Shown: piece by piece, positions 7,828-15,609 of the stretch
Layout of the letters: every line of letters begins with the position of its first letter
Numbering within the stretch: the stretch's first letter is position 1
Assembly: GCA_946055125.1 (NCBI GenBank)
Contig: CAMGFF010000007.1
Location: 1-21,574 of the forward strand
Direction: 5' to 3'
Source of the DNA: an uncultured Prevotellaceae bacterium
GTDB lineage: Bacteria > Bacteroidota > Bacteroidia > Bacteroidales > Muribaculaceae
DNA length: 21,574 nt
Translations under genes and position numbers: made by a program
Notes under the pieces: generated by a model
Seen by the model: only the letters and a program-made list of their open reading frames with translations
Databases searched by the model: none
What the model was told of the DNA's origin: nothing

Positions 7828-8505
7828 ATGAAGTTATCTCGAGGATGGCTTGCCACGATTATTATCGTGGCAGTCATATTAATCGACCAGATTGTGAAAA
7901 TATGGGTTAAGACCAGTTTCTACTATGGTGAGGAACTGGTCATAACCGATTGGTTCCGCCTCTATTTCATTGAGAACAATGGCATGGCCTTCGGATTTGA
8001 GTTTGGCAGCAAGCTCATTCTCACCTGGTTCCGTATCATCGCCGTGGGATTGTTCATCTACTACATTGTGCGCATTCACTGCCGCACCGATATTCCCCGT
8101 GGCTTCCTCGTGTGCATCTCGCTCATCACTGCCGGTGCCGCCGGCAATGTTATCGACTGCATCTTCTATGGCCTCATCTTTGATGCCCCGCCTTTCCCTC
8201 ACTCCGCCACGCTATTCCCGCCCGATGGCGGATATGGCACCATCTTCAATGGCCGTGTGGTCGACATGCTCTATTTCCCTCTCGTGGAGTGGAACTGGCC
8301 CGAGTGGATGCCCTGGGTGGGCGGTAATCACTTCGTGTTCTTCCAGCCCATCTTCAATATCGCCGACGCCGCTCTCAGCGTGGGCGTGATTGTGCTCATC
8401 TTCTTCTATTCTCGCCACCTATCGGGCAATGCCCTGAAGATTTCTAATGATGGCGGCAGCAACGATGAGCTGAATGTGGAACAAAACAATGACTCCAACG
8501 TTTAA
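7828..8505 (+). CDS. lspA: Lipoprotein signal peptidase (signal peptidase II)
   Basis: This 225-residue inner-membrane aspartic protease removes signal peptides from diacylglyceryl-modified prolipoproteins. Hydrophobic segments lie at about 8-25, 62-82, 92-106 and 180-195. The conserved blocks are AGNVID (105-110), GRVVDML (142-148, catalytic Asp146) and FNIADAAL (176-183, catalytic Asp180). The protein is longer than E. coli LspA (164 residues) because of an insertion at about 115-140, rich in Pro and Gly, and a hydrophilic Asn/Asp-rich C-terminal tail of some 25 residues. The insertion is usual in Bacteroidetes homologues as far as I know. It starts 2 bases after the DksA-like gene and is followed 17 bases later by a lipoprotein that is itself a likely substrate. 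Confidence 0.97.
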   Translation: MKLSRGWLATIIIVAVILIDQIVKIWVKTSFYYGEELVITDWFRLYFIENNGMAFGFEFGSKLILTWFRIIAVGLFIYYIVRIHCRTDIPRGFLVCISLITAGAAGNVIDCIFYGLIFDAPPFPHSATLFPPDGGYGTIFNGRVVDMLYFPLVEWNWPEWMPWVGGNHFVFFQPIFNIADAALSVGVIVLIFFYSRHLSGNALKISNDGGSNDELNVEQNNDSNV

Positions 8506-8522
8506 CTTCCTTACTCCAAGAA

Positions 8523-9488
8523 ATGACCCTGCTCACTCGCTTCCTATTGCTTGCCCTCTCTCTTGCGGCGCTGCTCCTCCCGGCCTGCAGCTCCAAGCCC
8601 GACATGGTGCTCGATGAGGACGAGATGATAGACCTCCTCACCGACATTCACAAGAGCGAGGCTATTATCGACATGAACACTCAGAAGTTCGCGGGCGACT
8701 CCATGAAGGCTGTCGTCCGCCAGTCGGTCTTCGCCAAGCATGGTGTCACCCAGGAGCAATACGACTCGTCGATGGTGTGGTATGGCCACAATGTGGGCAA
8801 GTACATTAAGGTTTACGATGGCGTAATCGCCCGCCTCGAGGACGAGGAGCTGGAACTGGCTCAGGCCGAAAGCCCAAAGGGCGTGAGGGTGAAGCGCGTG
8901 AAGAAGCGCTACCCCTCGGCCGGCGACTCCGCCGACATCTGGGACAAGGAACGCGCATGGATTCTCTTGCCACAGTATCGCCGCAACATTATTCGCTTCG
9001 ACATTGCCCAGAAGCCCGACGACCAAAGCGGTGACTTCTACACCCTGATTTACCGCATGCGCAACTCGGCTGGTGCGGTGAAGTCATTCATCGGTGCCGA
9101 CTACTACGACGGCACTACTTCCTATGCCTACCGCACCTCGGGCATGGAGGGTGATGCTCAGCTCAAGCTGCAGTGCGACTCAACCAAGCGCGTGAAGCGT
9201 GTGTATGGCTACATAGCCGCCGAGCCGGCTGCCCGTGAGTGCGTATTTGTGGACAGCATCATGCTCCTGCGCACTCGCCTCAATGCCGACAACTACCGCG
9301 TATTCGACGTGCAGAAGTGGAGCGGCCCCAAGGCCATAAGCCCTGCCGCCCTCAAGAAAAAAGTTGCCGAGGCCGAGAAGCGTGCCGCCGAGGCCAAAGA
9401 GACAGAGGAACCGGAGCCGGGAAAGACCGATGACACTCCTCCCTCCCACCGCCCACGTCGCATCGCGCCTAAACCCACAGGACGATGA
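8523..9488 (+). CDS. DUF4296 domain lipoprotein
   Basis: This 321-residue protein has a lipoprotein signal peptide: Arg6, a Leu/Ala-rich core and the lipobox LPAC with the lipidated Cys at residue 22. The mature N-terminal part (about 27-110) carries the pattern of DUF4296 (EDEMIDLLTDIHKSEA, then a KHGVTQEQYDSSMVWY block), a Bacteroidetes domain of unknown function commonly found near lspA. The rest contains no domain I recognise. Residues from about 283 are a charged Ala/Glu/Lys stretch ending in a Pro/Arg-rich tail, likely disordered. It is expected in the periplasm, anchored to a membrane. Its stop overlaps the start of the next gene (ATGA), so translation is probably coupled. The function is unknown. 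Confidence 0.88.
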   Translation: MTLLTRFLLLALSLAALLLPACSSKPDMVLDEDEMIDLLTDIHKSEAIIDMNTQKFAGDSMKAVVRQSVFAKHGVTQEQYDSSMVWYGHNVGKYIKVYDGVIARLEDEELELAQAESPKGVRVKRVKKRYPSAGDSADIWDKERAWILLPQYRRNIIRFDIAQKPDDQSGDFYTLIYRMRNSAGAVKSFIGADYYDGTTSYAYRTSGMEGDAQLKLQCDSTKRVKRVYGYIAAEPAARECVFVDSIMLLRTRLNADNYRVFDVQKWSGPKAISPAALKKKVAEAEKRAAEAKETEEPEPGKTDDTPPSHRPRRIAPKPTGR

Positions 9489-9796
9489 AACGCTACATCT
9501 GCAACTACATCCTCATCAATTCGGCGCAGCACACCAATAGTGTGCTGTGTGTGGATTGTGGCTCATGCTCGGTGCATCGCTTCGAGGTGGAAACGGCTGC
9601 TACGCTCTATGTCGACGGAGCTATTGTGGTGGCTCCCGCCTTGGCTCGGCCCGCAATCGAGGCTGCCCTGCTCGCCGCCTCTTCGCTCAGCGAGGCTCTC
9701 GCCGCCATGCTTCCGCTCACCGCCACGACTTCGCCCGATAGCGACAAAGTGATACTCCAAGTGTCGGTTTCGCCAAGATTTGTGCGAAATTTGTAA
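9485..9796 (+). CDS. Small protein of unknown function with a CxxCxxC motif
   Basis: I do not recognise this 103-residue product. Its ATG overlaps the stop of the DUF4296 gene by 4 bases (ATGA), which supports translational coupling and a real gene. Codon use (GCC, CTC, ATC rich) resembles its neighbours. Visible features are four Cys residues, Cys6 and the cluster CVDCGSC at 22-28, and an Ala/Leu-rich stretch at about 46-75 that could form helices. There is no signal peptide. Two overlapping frames in the same stretch are open but lack coupling. It is the last gene of the ileS-dksA-lspA run; a promoter for purU follows. It could be a metal-binding or DNA-processing accessory protein, but nothing establishes that. 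Confidence 0.6.
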   Translation: MKRYICNYILINSAQHTNSVLCVDCGSCSVHRFEVETAATLYVDGAIVVAPALARPAIEAALLAASSLSEALAAMLPLTATTSPDSDKVILQVSVSPRFVRNL

Positions 9797-9836
9797 CAAT
9801 TCATTGCTGTTTTTTCATTATTTCACATAATATCAC

Positions 9837-9844
9837 TACCTTTG
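9837..9844 (+). promoter_or_regulatory. Bacteroidetes -7 box upstream of purU and the his genes
   Basis: TACCTTTG is an exact TAnnTTTG match, 43 bases upstream of the purU ATG in an AT-rich 91-base gap. No good TTTG -33 element is found at the usual distance. It probably drives purU-hisHAF-hisIE-ftsE. No histidine-leader peptide is seen in the short 5' region. Confidence 0.7.
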
Positions 9845-9887
9845 TGACTCAATAAACACAGAACATATATATTTTTATCAATCGAAA

Positions 9888-10763
9888 ATGGGAAATACAA
9901 CGCCAAGTCACAATAATGCCGTCATTCTCATGCACTGCCCCGACCAGCCGGGTATCATTGCGGTAATCACTGAGTTTATCAACACCAATGGCGGTAATAT
10001 TCTCTACCTCGACCAGTATGTCGACCGCGTGAACGGTATCTTCTACATGCGCGTGGAGTGGGACCTCGAGAAATTCACTATCCCCAAGGAGAAAATCAAC
10101 GACTATTTCTTCACTCTCTATGCACAGCGCTACAACATGGTCTATCGCCTCTCCTTCACCGACCGCCCGCAGCGCATGGCTCTCTTTGTGTCGAAGATGT
10201 CGCACTGCCTCTATGATATACTCGCTCGCTACACCGCCGGCGACTGGGAGGTGGAAATTCCGCTCATCGTGAGCAACCACCCCGACCTCTCCCATGTGGG
10301 CGAGCAATTTGGTATTCCTTTCGAGGTGATTCCCGTCACACGCGACAACAAGGCCGAGATGGAGGCGCGTGAGTTTGAGCTCCTTGAGCGCTACGACATC
10401 GACTTCATCGTCCTGGCACGCTACATGCAGGTGCTCTCCGAGGACTTCATCAACCGCTACCCCAACCGCATCATCAATATTCACCACTCTTTCCTCCCGG
10501 CTTTTGTGGGCGCAAAGCCCTACCATGCCGCCTATGAGCGCGGCGTGAAGCTTATTGGAGCCACAAGCCACTATGTCACCACCGAGCTCGATGCCGGCCC
10601 CATCATTGAGCAGGACATCGTGCGCATCACTCACAAGGACACCGTGGCCAACCTGGTGCACAAGGGGCGCGACCTCGAGAAAATCGTGCTCTCGCGCGCC
10701 GTGGAAAAGCACATTCAGCGCAAAATCCTAACCTACAAGAATAAGACTATCGTCTTCAGCTAA
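9888..10763 (+). CDS. purU: Formyltetrahydrofolate deformylase
   Basis: This 291-residue enzyme hydrolyses 10-formyl-THF to formate and THF. An N-terminal ACT domain (about 9-85, with CPDQPGIIA at 17-25) is the usual regulatory part of PurU. The C-terminal formyltransferase-fold domain starts near residue 95. The catalytic triad reads Asn197 and His199 in INIHHSFLP and Asp235 in TELDAGPI, with the same 38-residue Asn-to-Asp spacing as in GAR transformylase. This combination separates it from PurN, which lacks the ACT domain. It begins the run that continues with hisH 2 bases downstream. Since HisF releases AICAR, whose recycling needs 10-formyl-THF, co-transcription makes metabolic sense. Confidence 0.96.
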   Translation: MGNTTPSHNNAVILMHCPDQPGIIAVITEFINTNGGNILYLDQYVDRVNGIFYMRVEWDLEKFTIPKEKINDYFFTLYAQRYNMVYRLSFTDRPQRMALFVSKMSHCLYDILARYTAGDWEVEIPLIVSNHPDLSHVGEQFGIPFEVIPVTRDNKAEMEAREFELLERYDIDFIVLARYMQVLSEDFINRYPNRIINIHHSFLPAFVGAKPYHAAYERGVKLIGATSHYVTTELDAGPIIEQDIVRITHKDTVANLVHKGRDLEKIVLSRAVEKHIQRKILTYKNKTIVFS

Positions 10764-10765
10764 TC

Positions 10766-11359
10766 ATGAAGGTCGCCATTCTGAAATATAATGCCGGAAA
10801 TGTGTTCTCGGTGCTCCATGCCCTCAAGCGCATTGGCGTGGACGCGGCAGTAACCGACGACCCCACCTATCTGCGCTCGGCCGACAGGGTGATTTTCCCC
10901 GGCGTGGGCGAGGCCTCAACGGCAATGGGCTATCTGCGCGAGCATGGCCTCGACGAGCTCATCAAGTCGCTCACGCAGCCCGTGCTGGGCATCTGCATCG
11001 GCATGCAGCTCCTTTGCCGGCACTCTGAGGAGGGCAACACTCCGTGCATCGGCATCTTCGACGTTCCCGTACGCCGCTTCGACAATTCCGCTGCCCCGGA
11101 CATGAAGATCCCCCACATGGGCTGGAACACTATCGAGGCCGCCCCGGGCAAGCTCATCGATGCCCGCAGCGCAGCCGGTTACCTCTATTTCGTGCACAGC
11201 TTCTATGCACCGGTGTGCGAGCACACTATCGCCACCTGCAACTACATCACACCTTTCAGCGCGGCGCTTCACAAAGACAATTTCTATGCCACGCAGTTCC
11301 ACCCCGAAAAGAGCGGCTCTGTGGGCGAAACCATACTTAAAAATTTCATTACGCTATGA
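10766..11359 (+). CDS. hisH: Imidazole glycerol phosphate synthase, glutaminase subunit
   Basis: This 197-residue class I glutamine amidotransferase supplies ammonia to HisF for imidazole ring formation. The catalytic Cys77 is in LGICIGMQLL, and His179 and Glu181 are in QFHPEKS. The N-terminal KYNAGNVFSV and PGVGEASTAM blocks are HisH signatures. Length is normal for the family (about 200). It starts 2 bases after purU, and its TGA overlaps the hisA ATG by 4 bases, so the three genes are probably translated from one message. Confidence 0.97.
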   Translation: MKVAILKYNAGNVFSVLHALKRIGVDAAVTDDPTYLRSADRVIFPGVGEASTAMGYLREHGLDELIKSLTQPVLGICIGMQLLCRHSEEGNTPCIGIFDVPVRRFDNSAAPDMKIPHMGWNTIEAAPGKLIDARSAAGYLYFVHSFYAPVCEHTIATCNYITPFSAALHKDNFYATQFHPEKSGSVGETILKNFITL

Positions 11360-12102
11360 TTGAAGTGATTCCTGCCATCGACATTATCGATGGAAAATGC
11401 GTCCGCCTCACCCGGGGCAACTACGATGAGAAGCGCATCTACAATGAGTCGCCTCTCGATGTGGCCCGTGCATTTGAGGATGCCGGCTGCCGAAACCTCC
11501 ATGTCGTCGACCTCGACGGCGCACGCTCTCAGCACATCACCAACTACAAGGTACTCGAAGCCATCGCCTCTCACACCGAACTCAAAGTGGACTTCGGCGG
11601 CGGACTGAAGAGCGACGACGATGTGCGCATCGCATTTGAGTGTGGCGCCGAGAAAGTGACCGGCGGCAGCATTGCAGTGAAGAGCCCTACCACTTTCGAG
11701 CGTTGGCTCGACACCTATGGCTCGCGGCGCGTAATCCTCGGGGCCGACACCCGCGACGGCAAGATTCTCACCGACGGCTGGCAGAAGGGCAGCAACCAGA
11801 GCATCATTCCTTTCATCGAGGAATATGTGCAGAAGGGTATCACTCAGGTCATAAGCACCGACGTGAGCTGCGATGGCACGCTCACCGGCCCCTCGGTGAA
11901 GCTCTATGTGGAAATTCTCAAGAAGTTCCCTCGCCTGTTCCTCATCGCAAGCGGCGGCGTGGGCCGATTGTCCGACATCGCCGAGCTTGAGCGAAATGGC
12001 ATTCCTGCCGTGATTGTGGGAAAGGCCATCTATGAGAATTGCATCACTCTCAAGGATTTAGAACGAATTAACCTCACCGGAACATGCTTGCCCGACGCAT
12101 AA
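11356..12102 (+). CDS. hisA: ProFAR isomerase
   Basis: This 248-residue (beta/alpha)8 barrel isomerises phosphoribosyl-formimino-AICAR-phosphate, the fourth step of histidine synthesis. The catalytic Asp9 (PAIDIIDG) and Asp131 (LGADTRDGK) are present. Phosphate-binding glycines lie in DFGGGLKS (79-86) and in SGGVGRL near residue 200. It overlaps hisH by 4 bases and hisF by 19 bases. No deviation from the family is evident. The substrate is made by HisIE, encoded two genes downstream. Confidence 0.97.
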   Translation: MIEVIPAIDIIDGKCVRLTRGNYDEKRIYNESPLDVARAFEDAGCRNLHVVDLDGARSQHITNYKVLEAIASHTELKVDFGGGLKSDDDVRIAFECGAEKVTGGSIAVKSPTTFERWLDTYGSRRVILGADTRDGKILTDGWQKGSNQSIIPFIEEYVQKGITQVISTDVSCDGTLTGPSVKLYVEILKKFPRLFLIASGGVGRLSDIAELERNGIPAVIVGKAIYENCITLKDLERINLTGTCLPDA

Positions 12103-12839
12103 TCCCCTGCCTCGACGTGAAGGACGGAACCACGGTGAAAGGCGTGAATTTCGTTAATTTCAAGAATGCCGGCGACCCCGTGGCCTTAGGCAAGCGTTAC
12201 TGCGACGAGGGTGCCGACGAGCTGGTATTTCTCGACATCACCGCATCTCACGAAAAGCGAGGCACTTTCATCGACATGGTGCGCCGCGTGGCCGAGAATG
12301 TGAGCATCCCTTTCACCGTGGGAGGCGGCATTTCGTCGGTGCACGATGTGGGACGGCTGCTCGAAGCCGGCGCCGACAAGGTGTCGGTCAACTCGGCTGC
12401 CCTCCGCCGCCCCGAGCTAATCGATGAGATTGCCCGCCACTTTGGCAACCAGGTGTGCGTGCTGGCAATCGACGCTCATTGCATCAATGGCAAGTGGACT
12501 TGCTATCTCAATGGCGGCCGCATTCCCACCGGCAGGAGCCTCTTCGAGTGGGCGCGCGAGGGCCAGGAGCGTGGCGCCGGCGAAATTCTATTCACCAGCA
12601 TGGACCACGATGGCGTGAAGCAGGGCTTTGCCTGCGATGCCCTCTGCGAGCTTTCCTCGCAAATCCACATTCCGCTAATCGCCTCGGGTGGCTGCGGAGC
12701 GCGCGAGCATTTCCTCGACGCTTTCGCCCTCGGCCATGCCGATGCCGCTCTCGCCGCCAGCGTGTTCCACTTCAATGAGGTTGAAATCCCCGCCCTGAAG
12801 CAATATCTCCACCACGCCGGCATCCCGGTGCGCCTTTAG
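12084..12839 (+). CDS. hisF: Imidazole glycerol phosphate synthase, cyclase subunit
   Basis: This 251-residue (beta/alpha)8 barrel is the partner of HisH. It uses channelled ammonia to form imidazole glycerol phosphate and AICAR. The catalytic pair is Asp11 (PCLDVKDG) and Asp130 (LAIDAH). TVGGGISS (78-85) and the C-terminal SGGCGAREHF block bind phosphate. The ATG at 12084 is supported by the conserved N-terminus MLARRIIPCLDV and means the gene starts inside the end of hisA, with a 19-base overlap. It is followed by a 32-base AT-rich gap before hisIE. Confidence 0.98.
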   Translation: MLARRIIPCLDVKDGTTVKGVNFVNFKNAGDPVALGKRYCDEGADELVFLDITASHEKRGTFIDMVRRVAENVSIPFTVGGGISSVHDVGRLLEAGADKVSVNSAALRRPELIDEIARHFGNQVCVLAIDAHCINGKWTCYLNGGRIPTGRSLFEWAREGQERGAGEILFTSMDHDGVKQGFACDALCELSSQIHIPLIASGGCGAREHFLDAFALGHADAALAASVFHFNEVEIPALKQYLHHAGIPVRL

Positions 12840-12871
12840 TATATAAATTCTCACTTTAAGAAAAAATCCCC

Positions 12872-13495
12872 ATGCAACTCGATTTCGATAAACTCGGCGG
12901 TTTAATCCCCGCCATCATCCAAGATGCACGCACCAAGAATGTGCTTATGCTCGGATTCATGAACCAGGAAGCCTATGCCAAGACCCTTGAGCTGAGGAAG
13001 GTCACCTTCTTCAGCCGCACTCGAGGCCGCCTCTGGACCAAGGGCGAGGAAAGCGGCAATTTCCTCAATGTGGTGTCGATCGACGTGGATTGCGACCGCG
13101 ACACCCTCCTCATCAAGGCCATCCCCGAGGGTCCCGTGTGCCACACCGGCTCGGCCACCTGTTTCTCAAGCGACAACAGCCTCGGCATTCAGTTTCTCAC
13201 CGAGCTGCAAGACTTCATTGAGCAGCGTCACCGCGAAATGCCCGAGGGTTCCTACACCACCTCGCTCTTCAACAGCGGTATCAACCGAATGGCACAGAAG
13301 GTGGGCGAAGAAGCGGTGGAGACAGTAATCGAAGCCACCAATGGCACCGATGGCCGCATGATGTATGAGGCTTCCGACCTCCTCTACCACCTCATCGTGC
13401 TACTCACCGCCAAGGGACGGCGCATCGAGGAGCTGGCCGAAGCCCTTGAGCGCCGACACAACAAGAAGAAAGCCGACTATGACACCGATTGTTGA
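12872..13495 (+). CDS. hisIE: Bifunctional phosphoribosyl-AMP cyclohydrolase / phosphoribosyl-ATP pyrophosphatase
   Basis: This 207-residue protein fuses HisI and HisE, catalysing steps 3 and 2 of histidine synthesis. The HisI domain (about 1-105) has the metal-binding DVDCDRD at 71-77 and zinc-type Cys90 and Cys97 in GPVCHTGSATCF. The HisE domain (about 108-200) carries KVGEEAVETVIE (143-154) and the helix YEASDLLYHLIVLL (165-178). It lies 32 bases after hisF. Its 3' end overlaps the start of an FtsE-like ATPase by 17 bases in another frame. The fused arrangement is common in Bacteroidetes and enterobacteria. Confidence 0.97.
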   Translation: MQLDFDKLGGLIPAIIQDARTKNVLMLGFMNQEAYAKTLELRKVTFFSRTRGRLWTKGEESGNFLNVVSIDVDCDRDTLLIKAIPEGPVCHTGSATCFSSDNSLGIQFLTELQDFIEQRHREMPEGSYTTSLFNSGINRMAQKVGEEAVETVIEATNGTDGRMMYEASDLLYHLIVLLTAKGRRIEELAEALERRHNKKKADYDTDC

Positions 13496-14144
13496 TTACC
13501 GCGACGTGCTCGTCACTCGCAACGACCTCATCGTCCTCAAGGATGTTACCTTCAGCCTCGACAAGGGCGAGTTCTCCTACCTTATCGGCAAGGTGGGCAG
13601 CGGCAAGAGCAGCCTCATGAAGACCATGTATGCCGAGGTGCCTGTCGACGAGGGGGACGCTCGCGTGCTCGACTTCGACATCTCACACCTCAAGCGCCGG
13701 CAGATTCCCTATCTGCGCCGGCAGATTGGCATCGTCTTCCAGGACTTCCAGCTCCTCACCGACCGCTCTGCCCACGACAACCTCGAGTTTGTGCTACGCG
13801 CCACCGGCTGGACCCACAAGGCTGCCATTGCCGAGCGAATCGAGGAGGTGCTCACGCGCGTGGGCATGGTGAAGAAGTCCTACAAAATGCCCCACGAGCT
13901 TTCGGGCGGCGAGCAGCAGCGCATCGTCATTGCCCGAGCCCTGCTCAATAAGCCCCAACTTATCCTCGCCGACGAGCCTACGGGCAACCTCGACCCCGAC
14001 ACCAGCCACCAGATTGTGGCTCTCCTCCACAACATTGCCGCAAAGGGCACAACCGTGCTTATGGCCACGCACAACCTGCAACTCATCAGCGAGTTCCCCG
14101 GCCGTGTGCTCAAGTGTGAGGGTAAGCGACTCGTGCAGTGCTGA
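13479..14144 (+). CDS. ftsE: FtsE-like ABC transporter ATPase
   Basis: This 221-residue stand-alone ABC ATPase has Walker A GKVGSGKS (37-44), Q-loop VFQDFQLL (86-93), signature LSGGEQQR (141-148), Walker B with LILADEPTGNLD (161-172) and H-loop His198. The DEPTGNLD form and length fit the FtsE/LolD/MacB group. FtsE works with the membrane protein FtsX at the divisome to control cell-wall hydrolases. I chose the ATG at 13479, which overlaps hisIE by 17 bases; the longer frame from 13365 lies inside hisIE and lacks family similarity. No ftsX follows, so the partner must be encoded elsewhere. FtsE is my best reading, but LolD-type function cannot be excluded. A hairpin at 14173 follows. Confidence 0.85.
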   Translation: MTPIVDYRDVLVTRNDLIVLKDVTFSLDKGEFSYLIGKVGSGKSSLMKTMYAEVPVDEGDARVLDFDISHLKRRQIPYLRRQIGIVFQDFQLLTDRSAHDNLEFVLRATGWTHKAAIAERIEEVLTRVGMVKKSYKMPHELSGGEQQRIVIARALLNKPQLILADEPTGNLDPDTSHQIVALLHNIAAKGTTVLMATHNLQLISEFPGRVLKCEGKRLVQC

Positions 14145-14172
14145 CTCACGGCTACTTTTCTCTGCATTTATC

Positions 14173-14203
14173 GCAAAGTGCTAAAATAATTTTGGCACTT
14201 TGC
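14173..14203 (+). terminator. Hairpin terminator after the his/ftsE genes
   Basis: Arms 14173-14186 and 14190-14203 pair over 14 positions (one G-T), around a 3-base loop; the outer nine pairs (GCAAAGTGC) are perfect. It is followed by T-rich DNA (CTTTCATTTTGC) rather than a clean T-run. It probably ends the purU-his-ftsE transcript, though it is also close enough to the lysC promoter to overlap its upstream region. Confidence 0.6.
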
Positions 14204-14225
14204 TTTCATTTTGCACAATTTTTTG

Positions 14226-14233
14226 TAATTTTG
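14226..14233 (+). promoter_or_regulatory. Bacteroidetes -7 box upstream of lysC
   Basis: TAATTTTG followed by C fits TAnnTTTG and lies 45 bases before the lysC ATG. TTTG copies occur at 14199-14202 and 14210-14213; the first leaves a 23-base spacer, slightly longer than the usual 19-21. No lysine riboswitch-like structure fits in the remaining leader. Confidence 0.6.
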
Positions 14234-14278
14234 CACTTTCACTTTACTATTGTAAATAATCTGTAAAAATTAAAGATA

Positions 14279-15601
14279 ATGAAGGTCTTGAAATTTGGAG
14301 GAACTTCGGTTGGCTCCGCCGAGAGAATTAAGAATGTGGCTAAGCTGGTTGTGGAGCGCGGCAAGAATATCGTCGTGCTTTCGGCTATGTCGGGGACTAC
14401 CAACACACTCGTTGAAATCTCCGACTATCTCTATAAGCACAACATTGATGGCGCCAAGGAAACAATAAATATCCTTGAGAACAAGTATTTCGCCACCATT
14501 CGCGACCTCTTCACTGCCGAGGCCGACCGCGAAGCTGCAACCACCGAGATTAAGGCGTGCTTCAACTACATCCGCTCGTTCACCAAGGATCTGTTCACAA
14601 TCTTTGAGGAGAAGGAGATTCTTGCCCAGGGCGAACTCATGTCGACCGCACTCATGAATATCTACATGCACTCCATCGGTGTGAAGTCGGTGATTATCCC
14701 GGCCCTCGACTATGTGCGCACCGACAAGAATGGTGAGCCCGACACTCAGTATATCAAGCAGAAACTCACTGCCCTGCTCGAGAAGTATGCCGAGGCCGAG
14801 GTGTTTATCACCCAGGGCTACATCTGCCGCAATGCCTACGGCGAAATCGACAACCTGCAGCGCGGCGGCAGCGACTACAGTGCTTCGCTCATAGGCGCCG
14901 CTATCTCGGCCGAGGAAATTGAGATTTGGACCGACATCGACGGTATGCACAACAACGACCCTCGCTTCGTGGAGGGCACCACGCCCGTCGATGAGCTGCA
15001 CTTCGAGGAGGCTGCCGAGCTGGCCTACTTCGGCGCAAAAATCCTACACCCCACCTGTGTGTTGCCCGCCAAGCTCAACAACATTCCCGTGCGGTTGCTC
15101 AACACTATGTGCCCCGAGGCGAAGGGCACTCTCATTCACAACACCAGCGGCAATGGCTCTATTAAGGCTATCGCAGCCAAAGACAATATCACCGCTATCA
15201 AAATCAAGTCGGGCCGAATGCTCCTCGCCTACGGCTTCCTGCGCAAGGTGTTTGAAATCTTCGAGACCTACAAGACGCCTATCGACATGATTGCCACCTC
15301 CGAGGTGGGCGTGTCGGTGACTATCGACAGCGAGAAGAACCTCGACCCAATTCTCGACGACCTCAAGAAATTCGGCACCGTGACAATCGACCGCGACATG
15401 GTGATTATCTGCGTGGTGGGCGACCTCGAGTGGCACAACACCGGCATTGAGGCTCTCGCTCTTGAGGCCATCAAGGACGTGCCGGTGCGCATGATCAGCT
15501 ATGGAGGCAGCAACTACAATGTGTCGTTCCTCGTGAAGAAGGAGGACAAGGTGCGCACGCTCAACCTGCTCAGCGACCATATTTTCAAAAAGACTAAATA
15601 A
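14279..15601 (+). CDS. lysC: Aspartokinase (monofunctional)
   Basis: This 440-residue enzyme phosphorylates aspartate, the entry step to lysine/DAP, threonine and methionine. The N-terminal KFGGTSVG (5-12) is the aspartokinase signature, and RGGSDYSASLIGAA and the WTDIDGMHNNDPR stretch near 198-227 complete the kinase domain. Two ACT-type regulatory domains occupy about 300-440, which suggests feedback control by an end product, probably lysine given lysA next door. There is no homoserine dehydrogenase fusion. lysA begins 8 bases after its stop. Confidence 0.96.
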   Translation: MKVLKFGGTSVGSAERIKNVAKLVVERGKNIVVLSAMSGTTNTLVEISDYLYKHNIDGAKETINILENKYFATIRDLFTAEADREAATTEIKACFNYIRSFTKDLFTIFEEKEILAQGELMSTALMNIYMHSIGVKSVIIPALDYVRTDKNGEPDTQYIKQKLTALLEKYAEAEVFITQGYICRNAYGEIDNLQRGGSDYSASLIGAAISAEEIEIWTDIDGMHNNDPRFVEGTTPVDELHFEEAAELAYFGAKILHPTCVLPAKLNNIPVRLLNTMCPEAKGTLIHNTSGNGSIKAIAAKDNITAIKIKSGRMLLAYGFLRKVFEIFETYKTPIDMIATSEVGVSVTIDSEKNLDPILDDLKKFGTVTIDRDMVIICVVGDLEWHNTGIEALALEAIKDVPVRMISYGGSNYNVSFLVKKEDKVRTLNLLSDHIFKKTK

Positions 15602-15609
15602 TCACTTAT

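Noticed and set aside
9797..9887. Histidine attenuator or leader peptide before purU and hisH
   Set aside because: No run of His codons and no terminator/antiterminator pair is present in this short gap.
13365..13478. Extended start for the FtsE-like ATPase
   Set aside because: The 38 extra codons lie inside hisIE and encode low-complexity Ser/Arg residues without ABC-family similarity. The ATG at 13479 gives the normal N-terminus.
14145..14278. Lysine riboswitch upstream of lysC
   Set aside because: The leader after the -7 box is only about 40 bases, too short for an L-box aptamer, and no matching structure is seen.
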